A stretch of DNA of 33,274 bases. Source: Pseudonocardia sp. CNS-139 (GTDB lineage: Bacteria > Actinomycetota > Actinomycetes > Mycobacteriales > Pseudonocardiaceae). The stretch spans positions 1 to 33,274 of the forward strand of contig MKJX01000227.1 in assembly GCA_001942415.1 (NCBI GenBank), in the 5' to 3' direction. Every line of letters starts with the position of its first letter. The first letter of the stretch is position 1. Under the pieces are notes generated by a model. That model was not told the origin of the DNA, ran no database searches, and saw nothing but the letters and a program-made list of their open reading frames with translations. The translations under genes were made by a program, and so were the position numbers. Shown piece after piece: positions 15,038-22,273 of this stretch.

Positions 15038-16396
15038 GTGATGCAGCAGGCTCAAGCCCGGGTCGCGGTGATCGGCGCGGGCCCGTCGGGGTTGTACGCG
15101 GCGGCCGCGCTGCTCGCCTCCGGCGCGCCCGTCAGCGTGGAGGTGCTCGACCGCCTGCCCGCCCCGTACGGGCTGGTGCGGTACGGCGTGGCGCCCGACC
15201 ATGTGAAGATGAAGTCGGTCATCCGGGTGCTCCAGAAGCCGTTCGACCCGGCCGACGTCGAGTTCCTCGGCGGCGTGCGCGTCGGCGACGGCGGTATCCC
15301 GCTCGACGAGCTGCGCAAGTACTTCTCCGCGATCGTCTACGCCACCGGCAGCACCGTGGACCGCGCGCTCGGCATCCCCGGCGAGGAGCTGGCCGGCTCC
15401 ATCGGCTCGGGTGCGTTCGTGAGCTGGTACTGCGGCCACCCGGACCGCACCGAGCTGCGCCCCGTGCTCGACCACCCGGGCGTGGCGGTGGTCGGCGCCG
15501 GCAACGTCGCGCTCGACGTCGCCCGCGTGCTCGCGAAGACCGCCGACGAGATGGCCGCCACCGACGTGCCCGGCCCGGTGCTCGACGTGCTGCGCGACAG
15601 CGCCGTCACCGACATCCACGTGCTCGTCCGGCGCGGCCCGGAGCACGTCAAGTTCACCCCGGCCGAGCTGCGCCAGATCGGCGAGCTGGGCAACGCCGAC
15701 GTGGTCGTGCACGACGACGGGCTGCTCGCGCAGGGCGTCGAGGAGTCCGAGGACAAGCGGCAGAAGCAGAACATCGACATGCTCACCGAGTGGGCCGGGG
15801 TCGCGCCCACGGGCAAGCCGCGGCGCATCCACCTGCGGTTCCTGCGCAGCCCGGTGCGGGTGCTCGGTGCCGAGGGCAGGGTCAGCGGGCTCGTCGTCGA
15901 GCGCAACGCGGTCGGCGAGGACGGCCGCCTGCGCGGCACCGGCGAGGAGGAGACCCTCGACGTCGGGCTCGTCGTGCGGGCCATCGGCTACGCCGCCGAG
16001 CCGGTGCCGGGCCTGCCGTTCGACGAACGCAGCGGCACCGTGCCCAACGTGGCCGGGCGCGTGATGCGCGACGGCGAGCAGGTGCCCGGCGCGTACGTCA
16101 CCGGGTGGATCAAGCGCGGGCCCAGCGGCGTGATCGGCACCAACAAGGCCGACGCCACCGAGACCGTCGCCTGCCTGCTGGAGGACCTGCCGGGGCTGCC
16201 TGCGCCGGAGCACCCCGAGCCGGACGCGCTGCGGGCCGCGCTGGCCGCCCACGGCATCCGCCCGGTCGACTGGACCGCCTGGCTGCGCCTGGACGCCGAG
16301 GAGATCCGCCGCGGCGGGCTGCGCGGCGCCGAGCGCGTGAAGGTGGCCGAGATGGCCGAGATGCTCGACCACGCGCACGGCGTGCCTGCGAGCTAG
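15038..16396 (+). CDS. fprA: Ferredoxin/flavodoxin-NADP+ reductase, adrenodoxin-reductase type
   Basis: 452 residues (451 if ATG 15041 is used; AGGAG precedes both). RVAVIGAGPSGLYAAAALLA is the FAD fold and GVAVVGAGNVALDVARVLAK the NADP fold. PAPYGLVRYGVAPDHVKMKS, VLVRRGPEHVKFTPAEL and GWIKRGPSGVIGTNKADATE are signatures of the FprA/adrenodoxin-reductase family. It passes electrons from NADPH to ferredoxins and could serve the P450 encoded upstream, though the two are not in one operon. The frame is intact. It is followed after 13 bp by the 55-bp hairpin element, which may terminate it. Confidence 0.95.
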   Translation: MMQQAQARVAVIGAGPSGLYAAAALLASGAPVSVEVLDRLPAPYGLVRYGVAPDHVKMKSVIRVLQKPFDPADVEFLGGVRVGDGGIPLDELRKYFSAIVYATGSTVDRALGIPGEELAGSIGSGAFVSWYCGHPDRTELRPVLDHPGVAVVGAGNVALDVARVLAKTADEMAATDVPGPVLDVLRDSAVTDIHVLVRRGPEHVKFTPAELRQIGELGNADVVVHDDGLLAQGVEESEDKRQKQNIDMLTEWAGVAPTGKPRRIHLRFLRSPVRVLGAEGRVSGLVVERNAVGEDGRLRGTGEEETLDVGLVVRAIGYAAEPVPGLPFDERSGTVPNVAGRVMRDGEQVPGAYVTGWIKRGPSGVIGTNKADATETVACLLEDLPGLPAPEHPEPDALRAALAAHGIRPVDWTAWLRLDAEEIRRGGLRGAERVKVAEMAEMLDHAHGVPAS

Positions 16397-16409
16397 GGAG
16401 CCCCGCGAG

Positions 16410-16464
16410 TTGCAGCAAAGCCACCCTCATGCCGTCAGGCTGCGTGAGGGTGGCTTTGCTGCAA
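16410..16464. repeat. 55-bp hairpin element, copy 1
   Basis: TTGCAGCAAAGCCACCCTCA (16410-16429) and its exact reverse complement (16445-16464) enclose a 15-nt loop TGCCGTCAGGCTGCG. A second copy lies at 26556-26610 with identical arms and a related loop. Here it lies between the converging ends of fprA and the ACT-domain gene, where it could act as a bidirectional terminator. Confidence 0.93.
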
Positions 16465-16483
16465 TCGGGGCCTGGGGTCGCGG

Positions 16484-16759
16484 TCAGCAGGGTGCGACGG
16501 AGATGACCGCCGGCACGGCGGTCATGCGCTGCTCGAACGCGTCGCGTTCGGTCTCCGCGAGGGAGACCGTGCAGGTCACCGAGCTGTAGACGACGCCGTC
16601 GCGGACGTCGGCGACGAAGTCGGAGACGGGGCACCCGCAGGCGCGCAGCTCGGCGCCGACGTCCAGCACGCCCTGCATTCCGCCGGTGGTGACGATCTCC
16701 AGGCGGCGACGCAGGCGCGGTGTCCAGCTGGTGCGGGGGGAGTGGTCGATAACGGTCAT
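16484..16759 (-). CDS. Stand-alone ACT-like domain protein
   Basis: 91 residues. RRRLEIVTTGGMQGVLDVGA, ELRACGCPVSDFVADVRDGV and VYSSVTCTVSLAETERDAFE, ending QRMTAVPAVISVAPC, fit a beta-alpha-beta-beta-alpha-beta ACT-like fold, comparable in layout to the small regulatory subunit of acetolactate synthase (IlvN/IlvM). No catalytic subunit lies nearby. Two cysteines (CGCP) sit in the first helix region. ATG 16759 is preceded by a weak GGAG. The gene lies behind a candidate leader peptide and stem-loop (16794-16895), which suggests amino-acid-responsive attenuation. The fold is inferred from pattern only; a structure prediction is needed. Confidence 0.5.
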   Translation of the reverse strand: MTVIDHSPRTSWTPRLRRRLEIVTTGGMQGVLDVGAELRACGCPVSDFVADVRDGVVYSSVTCTVSLAETERDAFEQRMTAVPAVISVAPC

Positions 16760-16793
16760 GTTGGGCTCCGGGGTTCCACTGCGATGGGGGCCC

Positions 16794-16846
16794 GAGCCAG
16801 GCCTCGGTGTGCTTCTGTAGGGAGCGGCGCGCCGGCGGCCTGGCTC
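16794..16846 (-). promoter_or_regulatory. Candidate attenuator stem-loop
   Basis: On the minus strand GAGCCAGGCC (16846-16837) pairs perfectly with GGCCTGGCTC (16803-16794) across a 33-nt loop. The first arm overlaps the stop codon of the leader peptide, so a ribosome at that stop would hide it. The element lies 35 nt upstream of the ACT-domain gene. Confidence 0.45.
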
Positions 16847-16895
16847 AGCCGACGCGCAGCCGTACGGCCGCGGCGGGGGCGAGGGCCATGCGCAT
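16845..16895 (-). CDS. 16-residue candidate leader peptide
   Basis: ATG 16895 to TGA 16845 encodes MRMALAPAAAVRLRVG. Ala, Leu and Val make up ten of the 16 residues. The TATCGT box 7 nt upstream makes it leaderless. Form and ending recall the ilvB leader peptide of Streptomyces, remembered as MRTRILVLGKRVG, which controls branched-chain amino-acid genes. Followed by a stem-loop and an ACT-like gene, it fits a transcription-attenuation or translation-coupled leader. This is inference: a 17-codon ORF can arise by chance in GC-rich DNA. Confidence 0.4.
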   Translation of the reverse strand: MRMALAPAAAVRLRVG

Positions 16896-16902
16896 GCGGC
16901 CG

Positions 16903-16908
16903 ACGATA
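16903..16908 (-). promoter_or_regulatory. -10 box TATCGT for the leader peptide
   Basis: TATCGT on the minus strand ends 7 nt before ATG 16895, the same geometry as the other leaderless starts here. Confidence 0.45.
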
Positions 16909-16988
16909 GCGCGCGTCGAGCCCGATGTCGCCGTCAACGGCTCCGAAAGTGGTAGTCATACCTCCGTCAACTCATCAGAGGAGGTTGT

Positions 16989-17843
16989 ATGACGACGACC
17001 GTCGCCGTCACCGGGAGCAGCGGCAAGCTGGGCCGGCACGTCGTGCGTGAGCTGCTGGAGCACGGCTACCGCGTGATCGGCCTGGACCGCGTGCCGCACC
17101 CCACCCTTCCGGTCGGGTCGTCCGTCCAGGTCGACCTCACCGACCACGGGCAGGTCCTGGAGGCGCTCACCCGGGTGGACGACCGGCACACGGGCGTCGA
17201 CGCCGTCGTCCACCTCGGCGCGATCCCGGCGCCGGGCCGCCTCACGAACGCCGCGACGTTCGCCCACAACATCACCGCCACCTACAACGTCTTCGCGGCC
17301 GCGCGCACCGCGGGCGTCCGCAACGTCGTGTGGGCGTCGAGCGAGACCGTGCTCGGCCTCCCGTTCGACACGCCGCCGCCGTACATCCCGGTGGACGAGG
17401 AGTACGCCCCGCGCCCGGAGAGCACGTACTCGCTGGTCAAGACGCTGGAGGAGGAGATGGCGCGGCAGTTCTGCCGCTGGGTGCCCGACCTCAAGGCGAT
17501 CGGGCTGCGCTTCTCCAACGTCAAGGACCCGGAGGACTACGCCGACTTCCCCGGCTACGACGCCGACGCGCAGCTGCGCCGCTGGAACCTCTGGGGCTAC
17601 ATCGACGGGCGCGACGGCGCGCAGGCCGTGCGGCTCGCGCTGGAGTACCAGGGGACCGGCGTGGAGGTGTTCGTGATCGCCAACGCCGACACCGTCATGT
17701 CCCGGCCGAGCGCGGAGCTGGCCGCCGAGGTCTACCCGGGCGTCCCGGTCACCCGCGAGCTGGGGGAGCACGAGACGATGCTGTCGATCGACAAGGCCCG
17801 CCGGCTGCTCGGCTACGAGCCGAAGCACTCCTGGAGGGAGTGA
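16989..17843 (+). CDS. NAD(P)-dependent epimerase/dehydratase (extended SDR)
   Basis: 284 intact residues from ATG 16989, with AGGAGG 4 nt upstream. TVAVTGSSGKLGRHVVRELL is the T-G-x-x-G-x-x-G cofactor fold. VVHLGAIPAPG, VWASSETVLGLPF and STYSLVKTLEEEMARQF (Y-x-x-x-K) give the extended-SDR catalytic frame. VKDPEDYADFPGYDADAQLR and NLWGYIDGRDGAQAVRLALE resemble uronate dehydrogenase- or UDP-sugar-epimerase-like members. The substrate is unknown. It stands alone, diverging from the ACT-like gene and converging on the decayed MFS gene (1 bp between stops). Confidence 0.9.
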   Translation: MTTTVAVTGSSGKLGRHVVRELLEHGYRVIGLDRVPHPTLPVGSSVQVDLTDHGQVLEALTRVDDRHTGVDAVVHLGAIPAPGRLTNAATFAHNITATYNVFAAARTAGVRNVVWASSETVLGLPFDTPPPYIPVDEEYAPRPESTYSLVKTLEEEMARQFCRWVPDLKAIGLRFSNVKDPEDYADFPGYDADAQLRRWNLWGYIDGRDGAQAVRLALEYQGTGVEVFVIANADTVMSRPSAELAAEVYPGVPVTRELGEHETMLSIDKARRLLGYEPKHSWRE

Positions 17844-17844
17844 G

Positions 17845-18885
17845 TCAGGAGGCGGGCACGGGTCCGGGTCGTCGAGCCGAGCGGGCGTGAACCGGCGCCA
17901 GGCCACCAGCGTCACCACGGCCATCCCGGCGAACGCCAGCCAGAACGGCCCGGTCACCCCGAGCCTGCTCGCGACGAGCCCGCCCGAGAGCGGGCCGAGC
18001 GCCGCTCCGCCCATCGAGAACAGCAGGTAGACGCTGTTGACGCGGCCGCGCAGCCTGTCGGGCACCACCCGCGTCAGCACGCCCCCAGACCGTGGCGTGC
18101 GCGCCGAACACGACGAGCGTCGCGTACGCCACCCACGGCACCTGCGTCAGCGCCAGCACGAGGTGGGTGGTGGTCTCGATCAGCAGTCCCGCGCCGTTCC
18201 GGGCGGGCGACGAGCGCGGTTCCGGCGAGCCCGCCCGATGGCCGACGCCGTCAGCAGCAGCCCGAACCCGACCCAGCCCGAGCCGCTCCCGCGCGTACAG
18301 CACGAGGATCGAGAACCCCGCCAGCAGCGTCACGTTCATCAGGCAGAGGCGGAGCGCGAGCATCCGCAGCACCGGGTGGCGCAGCAGCACCCGCAGGCCG
18401 GTGGTGACGTCGCGGCGGATCGGCGCGTGCGCGACCGGTGCCGGCCGCCCGACCCGCAGCGTCACGATCAGGAGCGCGCCGAGCACGAACGCCGCCGCGT
18501 TCACCCCGAACGGCACGGCCGCGGCCACGACGAACAGCGCGGCGCCGAGCGGCGGCGCCACCAGCTGGTTGCCGACGATCGGGGTGCCGACCAGGCGGGC
18601 GTTGGCCCGCGGCAGCTGGTCGGAAGGCACGACGGCGGGCAGCAGCACCCCGCTCCCGCTGTCGGCGAGCGTCTCCATCGTGCCGACGACGAAGAGCGCC
18701 GCGTACACGAGCGGCACCGACGCGACGCCGGACGCGACGGCCACCGCACGCACGACGTTGGCCGGCACCACCAGCGCGCGCCGGTCGATCCGGTCGGCGA
18801 CGACCCGTCATCGAGGTTCGTGACCGCGGTGGCGGCCCAGAGCCGCCCGAACCCGCCACCGATCCGACCCCCACCGGGCGAGCGT
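17845..18885 (-). pseudogene. MFS transporter with internal deletion and several frameshifts
   Basis: Recognisable pieces of a drug-efflux-type MFS carrier appear in order: FGRLWAATAVTNLDDG (start of TM1), VADRIDRRALVVPANVVRAV, LADSGSGVLLPAVVPSDQLP, PFGVNAAAFVLGALLIVTLR, LCLMNVTLLAGFSILVLYAR, VPWVAYATLVVFGAHATVWG and VPDRLRGRVNSVYLLFSMGG, then GPFWLAFAGMAVVTLVAWRR. Between 'TNLDDG' and 'VADRIDRR' about 45 residues (TM1-TM2) expected in the family are gone, and the frame changes there, near 18200-18280, near 18078 and before the stop. The missing block goes beyond read error and suggests a dead transporter. The start codon is not determined. Confidence 0.7.
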
Positions 18886-18922
18886 CCCGGCGGGAACGGG
18901 AAGGGGCGAACGGATCTGCCGG

Positions 18923-19099
18923 TCAGCGGCGGCTGCGGCGGCGCCCCACGCTCCGCGAGCCCACGCCGCCGAGGTACAGGGCGACGCACAGCAGACCGGC
19001 CGTGACGAGGAACTGGCTGGTGATCATCTGCACCGCGACACCGGCGAGGTCGAAGATCAGGGCCAGACCGAACAGGACTGCGGCGACGATCGCGAGCAC
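18923..19099 (-). CDS. Small two-helix membrane protein
   Basis: GTG 19099 with AAGGAG 6 nt upstream starts a 58-residue protein: LAIVAAVLFGLALIFDLAGV, ITSQFLVTAGLLCVALYLGG, then the basic tail VGSRSVGRRRSRR. Two hydrophobic helices joined by a short loop and followed by arginines suggest an inner-membrane hairpin with a cytoplasmic C-terminus. Similar tiny proteins are common and unnamed in actinobacteria. It is divergent from the XRE regulator gene, with the 72-bp palindrome between them. Confidence 0.7.
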   Translation of the reverse strand: MLAIVAAVLFGLALIFDLAGVAVQMITSQFLVTAGLLCVALYLGGVGSRSVGRRRSRR

Positions 19100-19238
19100 A
19101 GGTCGCTCCTTGGGGTGATGGCGGATTCGACGGCGGTAGGACAGGCCCGCAGTGACGGATTGCGGAGAGCAGCGGGCCGAACCGAACGTGCACGATCGGG
19201 TTACCCGATGGAGATCGCCCGAAAACGCCGCCGGTGAC

Positions 19239-19310
19239 GACCGCACACACCTCCCGGCCTCCGCACACATGGCCGGACATGTGTGCCGAGGACCGGAGGT
19301 GTGTGCGGTC
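19239..19310. repeat. 72-bp near-perfect palindrome built from GCACACA motifs
   Basis: GACCGCACACACCTCC (19239-19254) and its exact reverse complement (19295-19310) form the outer arms. Inside, CCTCCGCACACAT and ATGTGTGCCGAGG pair with one mismatch around GGCCGGAC. The motif CCGCACACA occurs twice on each strand. The element lies 140 bp upstream of the small membrane gene start and about 180 bp upstream of the XRE gene. It could be a multi-site operator or a cruciform. Confidence 0.85.
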
Positions 19311-19364
19311 AGCTCCTCGCCGAGTGCGTTCCGCCAGGTAGCGGCGCCGACAGCATCGCGTCGA

Positions 19365-19425
19365 CCTTCATCGCGCGCACTTCTCCAGCGACTCGCGTGC
19401 ACTCAGAGCGCGACTCGCGGGGGGT
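19365..19425. repeat. Short 22-bp phased repeat array, third locus
   Basis: ACTCGCG cores begin at 19391 and 19413, with a degenerate CATCGCG at 19369, again at an exact 22-bp step and with the GCGCGCAC/GCGTGCAC flank of the larger arrays. All units point the same way; there is no inverted half. It ends about 70 bp before the XRE gene start. Confidence 0.8.
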
Positions 19426-19493
19426 GGGGCTGCAAATCCCACCCGGGCCGTTCCCGCTGCCAAGATCCGTGATCACGCCGACACGGAGGGCAC

Positions 19494-20337
19494 ATGGCGA
19501 ACAAGTGGTACGGGGCCTCGGTCCGGCGCCGCATCCTGGGGCGCCGGCTGCGGGAGCTGCGGGAGCAGGGCGGGTTCACGCTGGACGCGGCCGCGCCCGC
19601 GCTCGACACGTCGGTGAGCCGGCTCAGCCGCATCGAGACGGGCCACCAGACGATCGACGTCCACCTGGTGAAGAGCATGCTCGACCTCTACGACGCCGGT
19701 GGCGACAACTGGACCGAGCTGATCCAGCTGACCCGGGAGACCCGGCAGCGCGGCTGGTACCGGGCCTACGGGCTCGGCGACAACTCCTACGTCGCTTCGA
19801 GACCGAGGCATCTCGGGTGCAGGAGTTCGCCGTGGGGTTCGTGCCGGGGCTGCTTCAGGTGGCCGACCACACCCGGGCGTGTTCGACGCGGTGGCGATGG
19901 ACCGCACAGCCGACGCGCGCGAGCGCGAGGTCGAGATCCGGGCCATGCGGCAGCGCCGGCTGCAATCCGGCGACGACCCGCTGGATCTCGTGGCGATTCT
20001 CGACGAGGCGGTGCTGCGCAACCCGGTGGGCGGCCGGGAGACCCAGCGAATGCAGCTGGAACACCTGCTGACGGCGACCGAGCTGCCGACGGTCACCCTG
20101 CAGGTGCTGCCGGCCGGGCAGGGAGCGCACCCGGCGCTCGGCTCGGGGTTCACGCTGCTCAGCTTCGAGCACCTGGGGGAGCCGGACATGGCGTACGTCG
20201 AGCACGCGCTCGGCGCCACGCTCCTGGAGAAGGACCCGGACGTCACTCTGGCTCGGCGGACCTTCGACCACCTGCGGACCCTCGCACTCTCGCCCGCCGC
20301 CTCGTCCGAGGTGATCCGACGCATCGGCGGAGGGTGA
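19494..20337 (+). CDS. XRE-family regulator with DUF5753 domain (frameshifted)
   Basis: About 281 residues from ATG 19494 (GGAGG just upstream). The HTH reads RRILGRRLRELREQGGFTLD, APALDTSVSRLSRIETGHQT. The DUF5753 part reads ETRQRGWYRAYGLGDNSYVA, then FETEASRVQEFAVGFVPGLL, QVADHTRA, then IRAMRQRRLQSGDDPLDLVA, LPTVTLQVLPAGQGAHPALG. One-base losses near 19798 and 19880 interrupt it; joined, 'YVAFETEA' and 'TRAVFDAVAM' are family-like. This is the WhiJ/AbaA-type regulator class of actinobacteria, usually paired with a DUF397 protein, as here. A -10 box of its own was not clear; the 22-bp repeats and 72-bp palindrome lie directly upstream. Confidence 0.9.
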
Positions 20338-20338
20338 G

Positions 20339-20344
20339 TACGGT
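20339..20344 (+). promoter_or_regulatory. -10 box TACGGT for the DUF397 gene
   Basis: TACGGT begins 2 bp after the XRE stop and ends 7 nt before GTG 20352, so the partner gene may also be made from its own leaderless transcript. Confidence 0.45.
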
Positions 20345-20351
20345 TGGCCGC

Positions 20352-20555
20352 GTGGAGGGACTCGCCTGGCACAAGAGCAGCTTCAGCGGCGGCAACGGCA
20401 ACAGTTGCGTCGAGGTCGCGGCGCTGGCGGACGGCGAGCGGCTGGTGCGCGACACGAAGGCCCAGGGCCGTGGCCCGATCCTGCGTTTCCCCGAGGGGGA
20501 GTGGGCGGCGTTCGTCGGTGGCGTCAACGCCGGCGAGTTCGACCTCGCCGAATAG
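20352..20555 (+). CDS. DUF397 domain protein, partner of the XRE regulator
   Basis: 67 residues: EGLAWHKSSFSGGNGNSCVE, VAALADGERLVRDTKAQGRG, PILRFPEGEWAAFVGGVNAG, EFDLAE. W-KSS-S-G-GNCVEVA and the P-L-F---EW--F---V--GEF pattern define DUF397. GTG 20352 is chosen from the -10 spacing and because the domain starts right there. In Streptomyces, DUF397 proteins are encoded beside WhiJ-like regulators and are thought to modulate them; a toxin-antitoxin role has also been suggested. It is followed 10 bp later by a strong terminator. Confidence 0.92.
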   Translation: MEGLAWHKSSFSGGNGNSCVEVAALADGERLVRDTKAQGRGPILRFPEGEWAAFVGGVNAGEFDLAE

Positions 20556-20565
20556 CGCAAACGAG

Positions 20566-20597
20566 AAGGGCCCCGCCGGAGATCCGGCGGGGCCCTT
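20566..20597. terminator. Strong bidirectional terminator
   Basis: AAGGGCCCCGCCGGA and TCCGGCGGGGCCCTT are exact complements around GA. It lies between the converging DUF397 and qcrB genes, 15 bp from the qcrB stop, and probably serves both. Confidence 0.88.
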
Positions 20598-20611
20598 CGT
20601 CTGTCGGACTG

Positions 20612-22273
20612 CTAGTCGACCGCGTCCTTCGGACGGCCGGCCAGCTCGCGCTGCTCGGCTCCTCGCCGTCGCTCGGACCGTGGCCCAGCTCGGCCGCGCG
20701 GGCCTGCTCCAGCGCGGCGGTCTCGTCGGCCGGGTCGGGCGAGAACATCGAGCCCGCCACCGGCGAGCCGCCGTACCCGAGCTGGTTCATCTTCTTCGGG
20801 ACCGGCGCGCCCTGGTACTCCAGCGGGATCGGGTGCCCGTGCGCGTCCACGCCGGCGAGCGGCTGGTGGATCTCGATGAACTCGCCGTGCGGGAGCCGGC
20901 GGATGATGCCGGTCTCGATGCCGTGCTCCAGCACCGCCCGGTCGCTGCGCTGCAGGCCGATGCAGATCCGGTAGGTCACGTAGTACGCGATCGGCGGCAC
21001 GACCAGCACCATGATCCGGCCCGCCCACGTGGTGGCGTTGAGCGAGATGTCGAAGAAGTAGGCGATCAGGTCGTTGCTGCCGCAGAGCACCAGCACCGTG
21101 TAGAACGAGATCGCCATGACGCCCAGCGACGTCCGGACCGGCACGTCGCGCGGCCGCTGCAGCAGGTTGTGCAGCGCGTTGTCCTTCGTGAACCGCTTCT
21201 CGATCCAGGGGTACGCCCCGGCGAGCACGTAGAGCACGGGGAGGAACGCCGGGCTCGCCCAGAACGCGGGCGGGATGTTGTAGTCGCCCAGGTAGATGTC
21301 CCACGGCGGGAAGATCCGCAGCATGCCCTCGGTGAAGAGGACGTACCAGTCGGGCTGGGAGCCCGCCGAGATGTGCGCCGGGTTGTACGGGCCGAAGTTC
21401 CAGATCGGGTTGATCTGGAAGATGCCGCCCATGATCGCGGTGACGCCGACCGTGACGGCGAAGAACGCGCCGCCCTTGGCCGCGAACGTCGGGAGGATCC
21501 GGACACCGACGACGTTGCCCTCGGTGCGGCCGGGCCCGGGGAACTGCGTGTGCTTCTGGTACCAGACCAGCCCCACGTGCACCGCGATCAGCGCCAGCAG
21601 GATGCCCGGGATGAGCAGCACGTGCGCGATGTAGATGCGCGGGATGATCTCGGTGCCCGGGAACTCCCCGCCGAACAGCGCGAAGTGCGTCCAGGTGCCG
21701 AGCACCGGGACGGCCAGCGGTGAAGCCGGACGCGATCCGCAGGCCCGGCGCCGGAGAGCAGGTCGTCCGGCAGCGAGTAGCCGGTGAAGCCGGCGAAGAA
21801 GCCCAGGAAGAGCAGCAGCACGCCGATCACCCAGTTGGCCTCGCGCGGCTTGCGGAAGGCGCCGGTGAAGTACGTGCGGAACATGTGCACGACCATCGCG
21901 GCCACGAACAGCAGCGCGGCCCAGTGGTGCACCTGCCGGACGAACAGGCCGCCGCGCACCTCGAAGGAGATCTCCAGCGCGCTCTCGACGCGCGGGACAT
22001 GTGGATGCCGCGCAGGTTCTCGAACACGCCGTTGTAGGTGACCTCCTCCATGGAGGGGTCGAAGAACAGCGCGAGGTACGTGCCCGAGAGCAGCAGGATG
22101 ATGAAGCTGTAGAGCGCGATCTCACCGAGCATGAACGACCAGTGCGTCGGGAAGACCTTGTTGAACTGCTTCCGCAGGCCCGCCGCCGGGTGGTACCGCT
22201 GGTCCAGCTCGTCGAGGGCGTTGGCGACGACGGCGTTGCCGCCGCCGCTCGTCGGCGTCGTCAGTGAACTCAC
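20612..22273 (-). CDS. qcrB: Cytochrome bc1 complex cytochrome b subunit (frameshifted)
   Basis: About 553 residues, the long actinobacterial form. N-terminus: LDELDQRYHPAAGLRKQFNK, FPTHWSFMLGEIALYSFIIL. Haem-binding histidines lie in QVHHWAALLFVAAMVVHMFR. Then FTGAFRKPREANWVIGVLLL, FGGEFPGTEIIPRIYIAHVL, FPPWDIYLGDYNIPPAFWAS, and the C-terminal extension GDVDAH-like QPLAGVDAHGHPIPLEYQGA, typical of actinobacteria. Indels near 22000, 21745, 21720 and 20660 break the frame; conserved protein resumes each time, so errors are likely. The GTG 22273 start overlaps the qcrA stop by 4 bp (GTGA). It oxidises menaquinol and passes electrons through the Rieske protein to QcrC and the aa3 oxidase. Confidence 0.93.

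Noticed and set aside
16956..18080. A 374-residue minus-strand ORF across the SDR gene
   Set aside because: Its first ~75 residues are the MFS C-terminal half; the remainder is antisense of the intact SDR gene.
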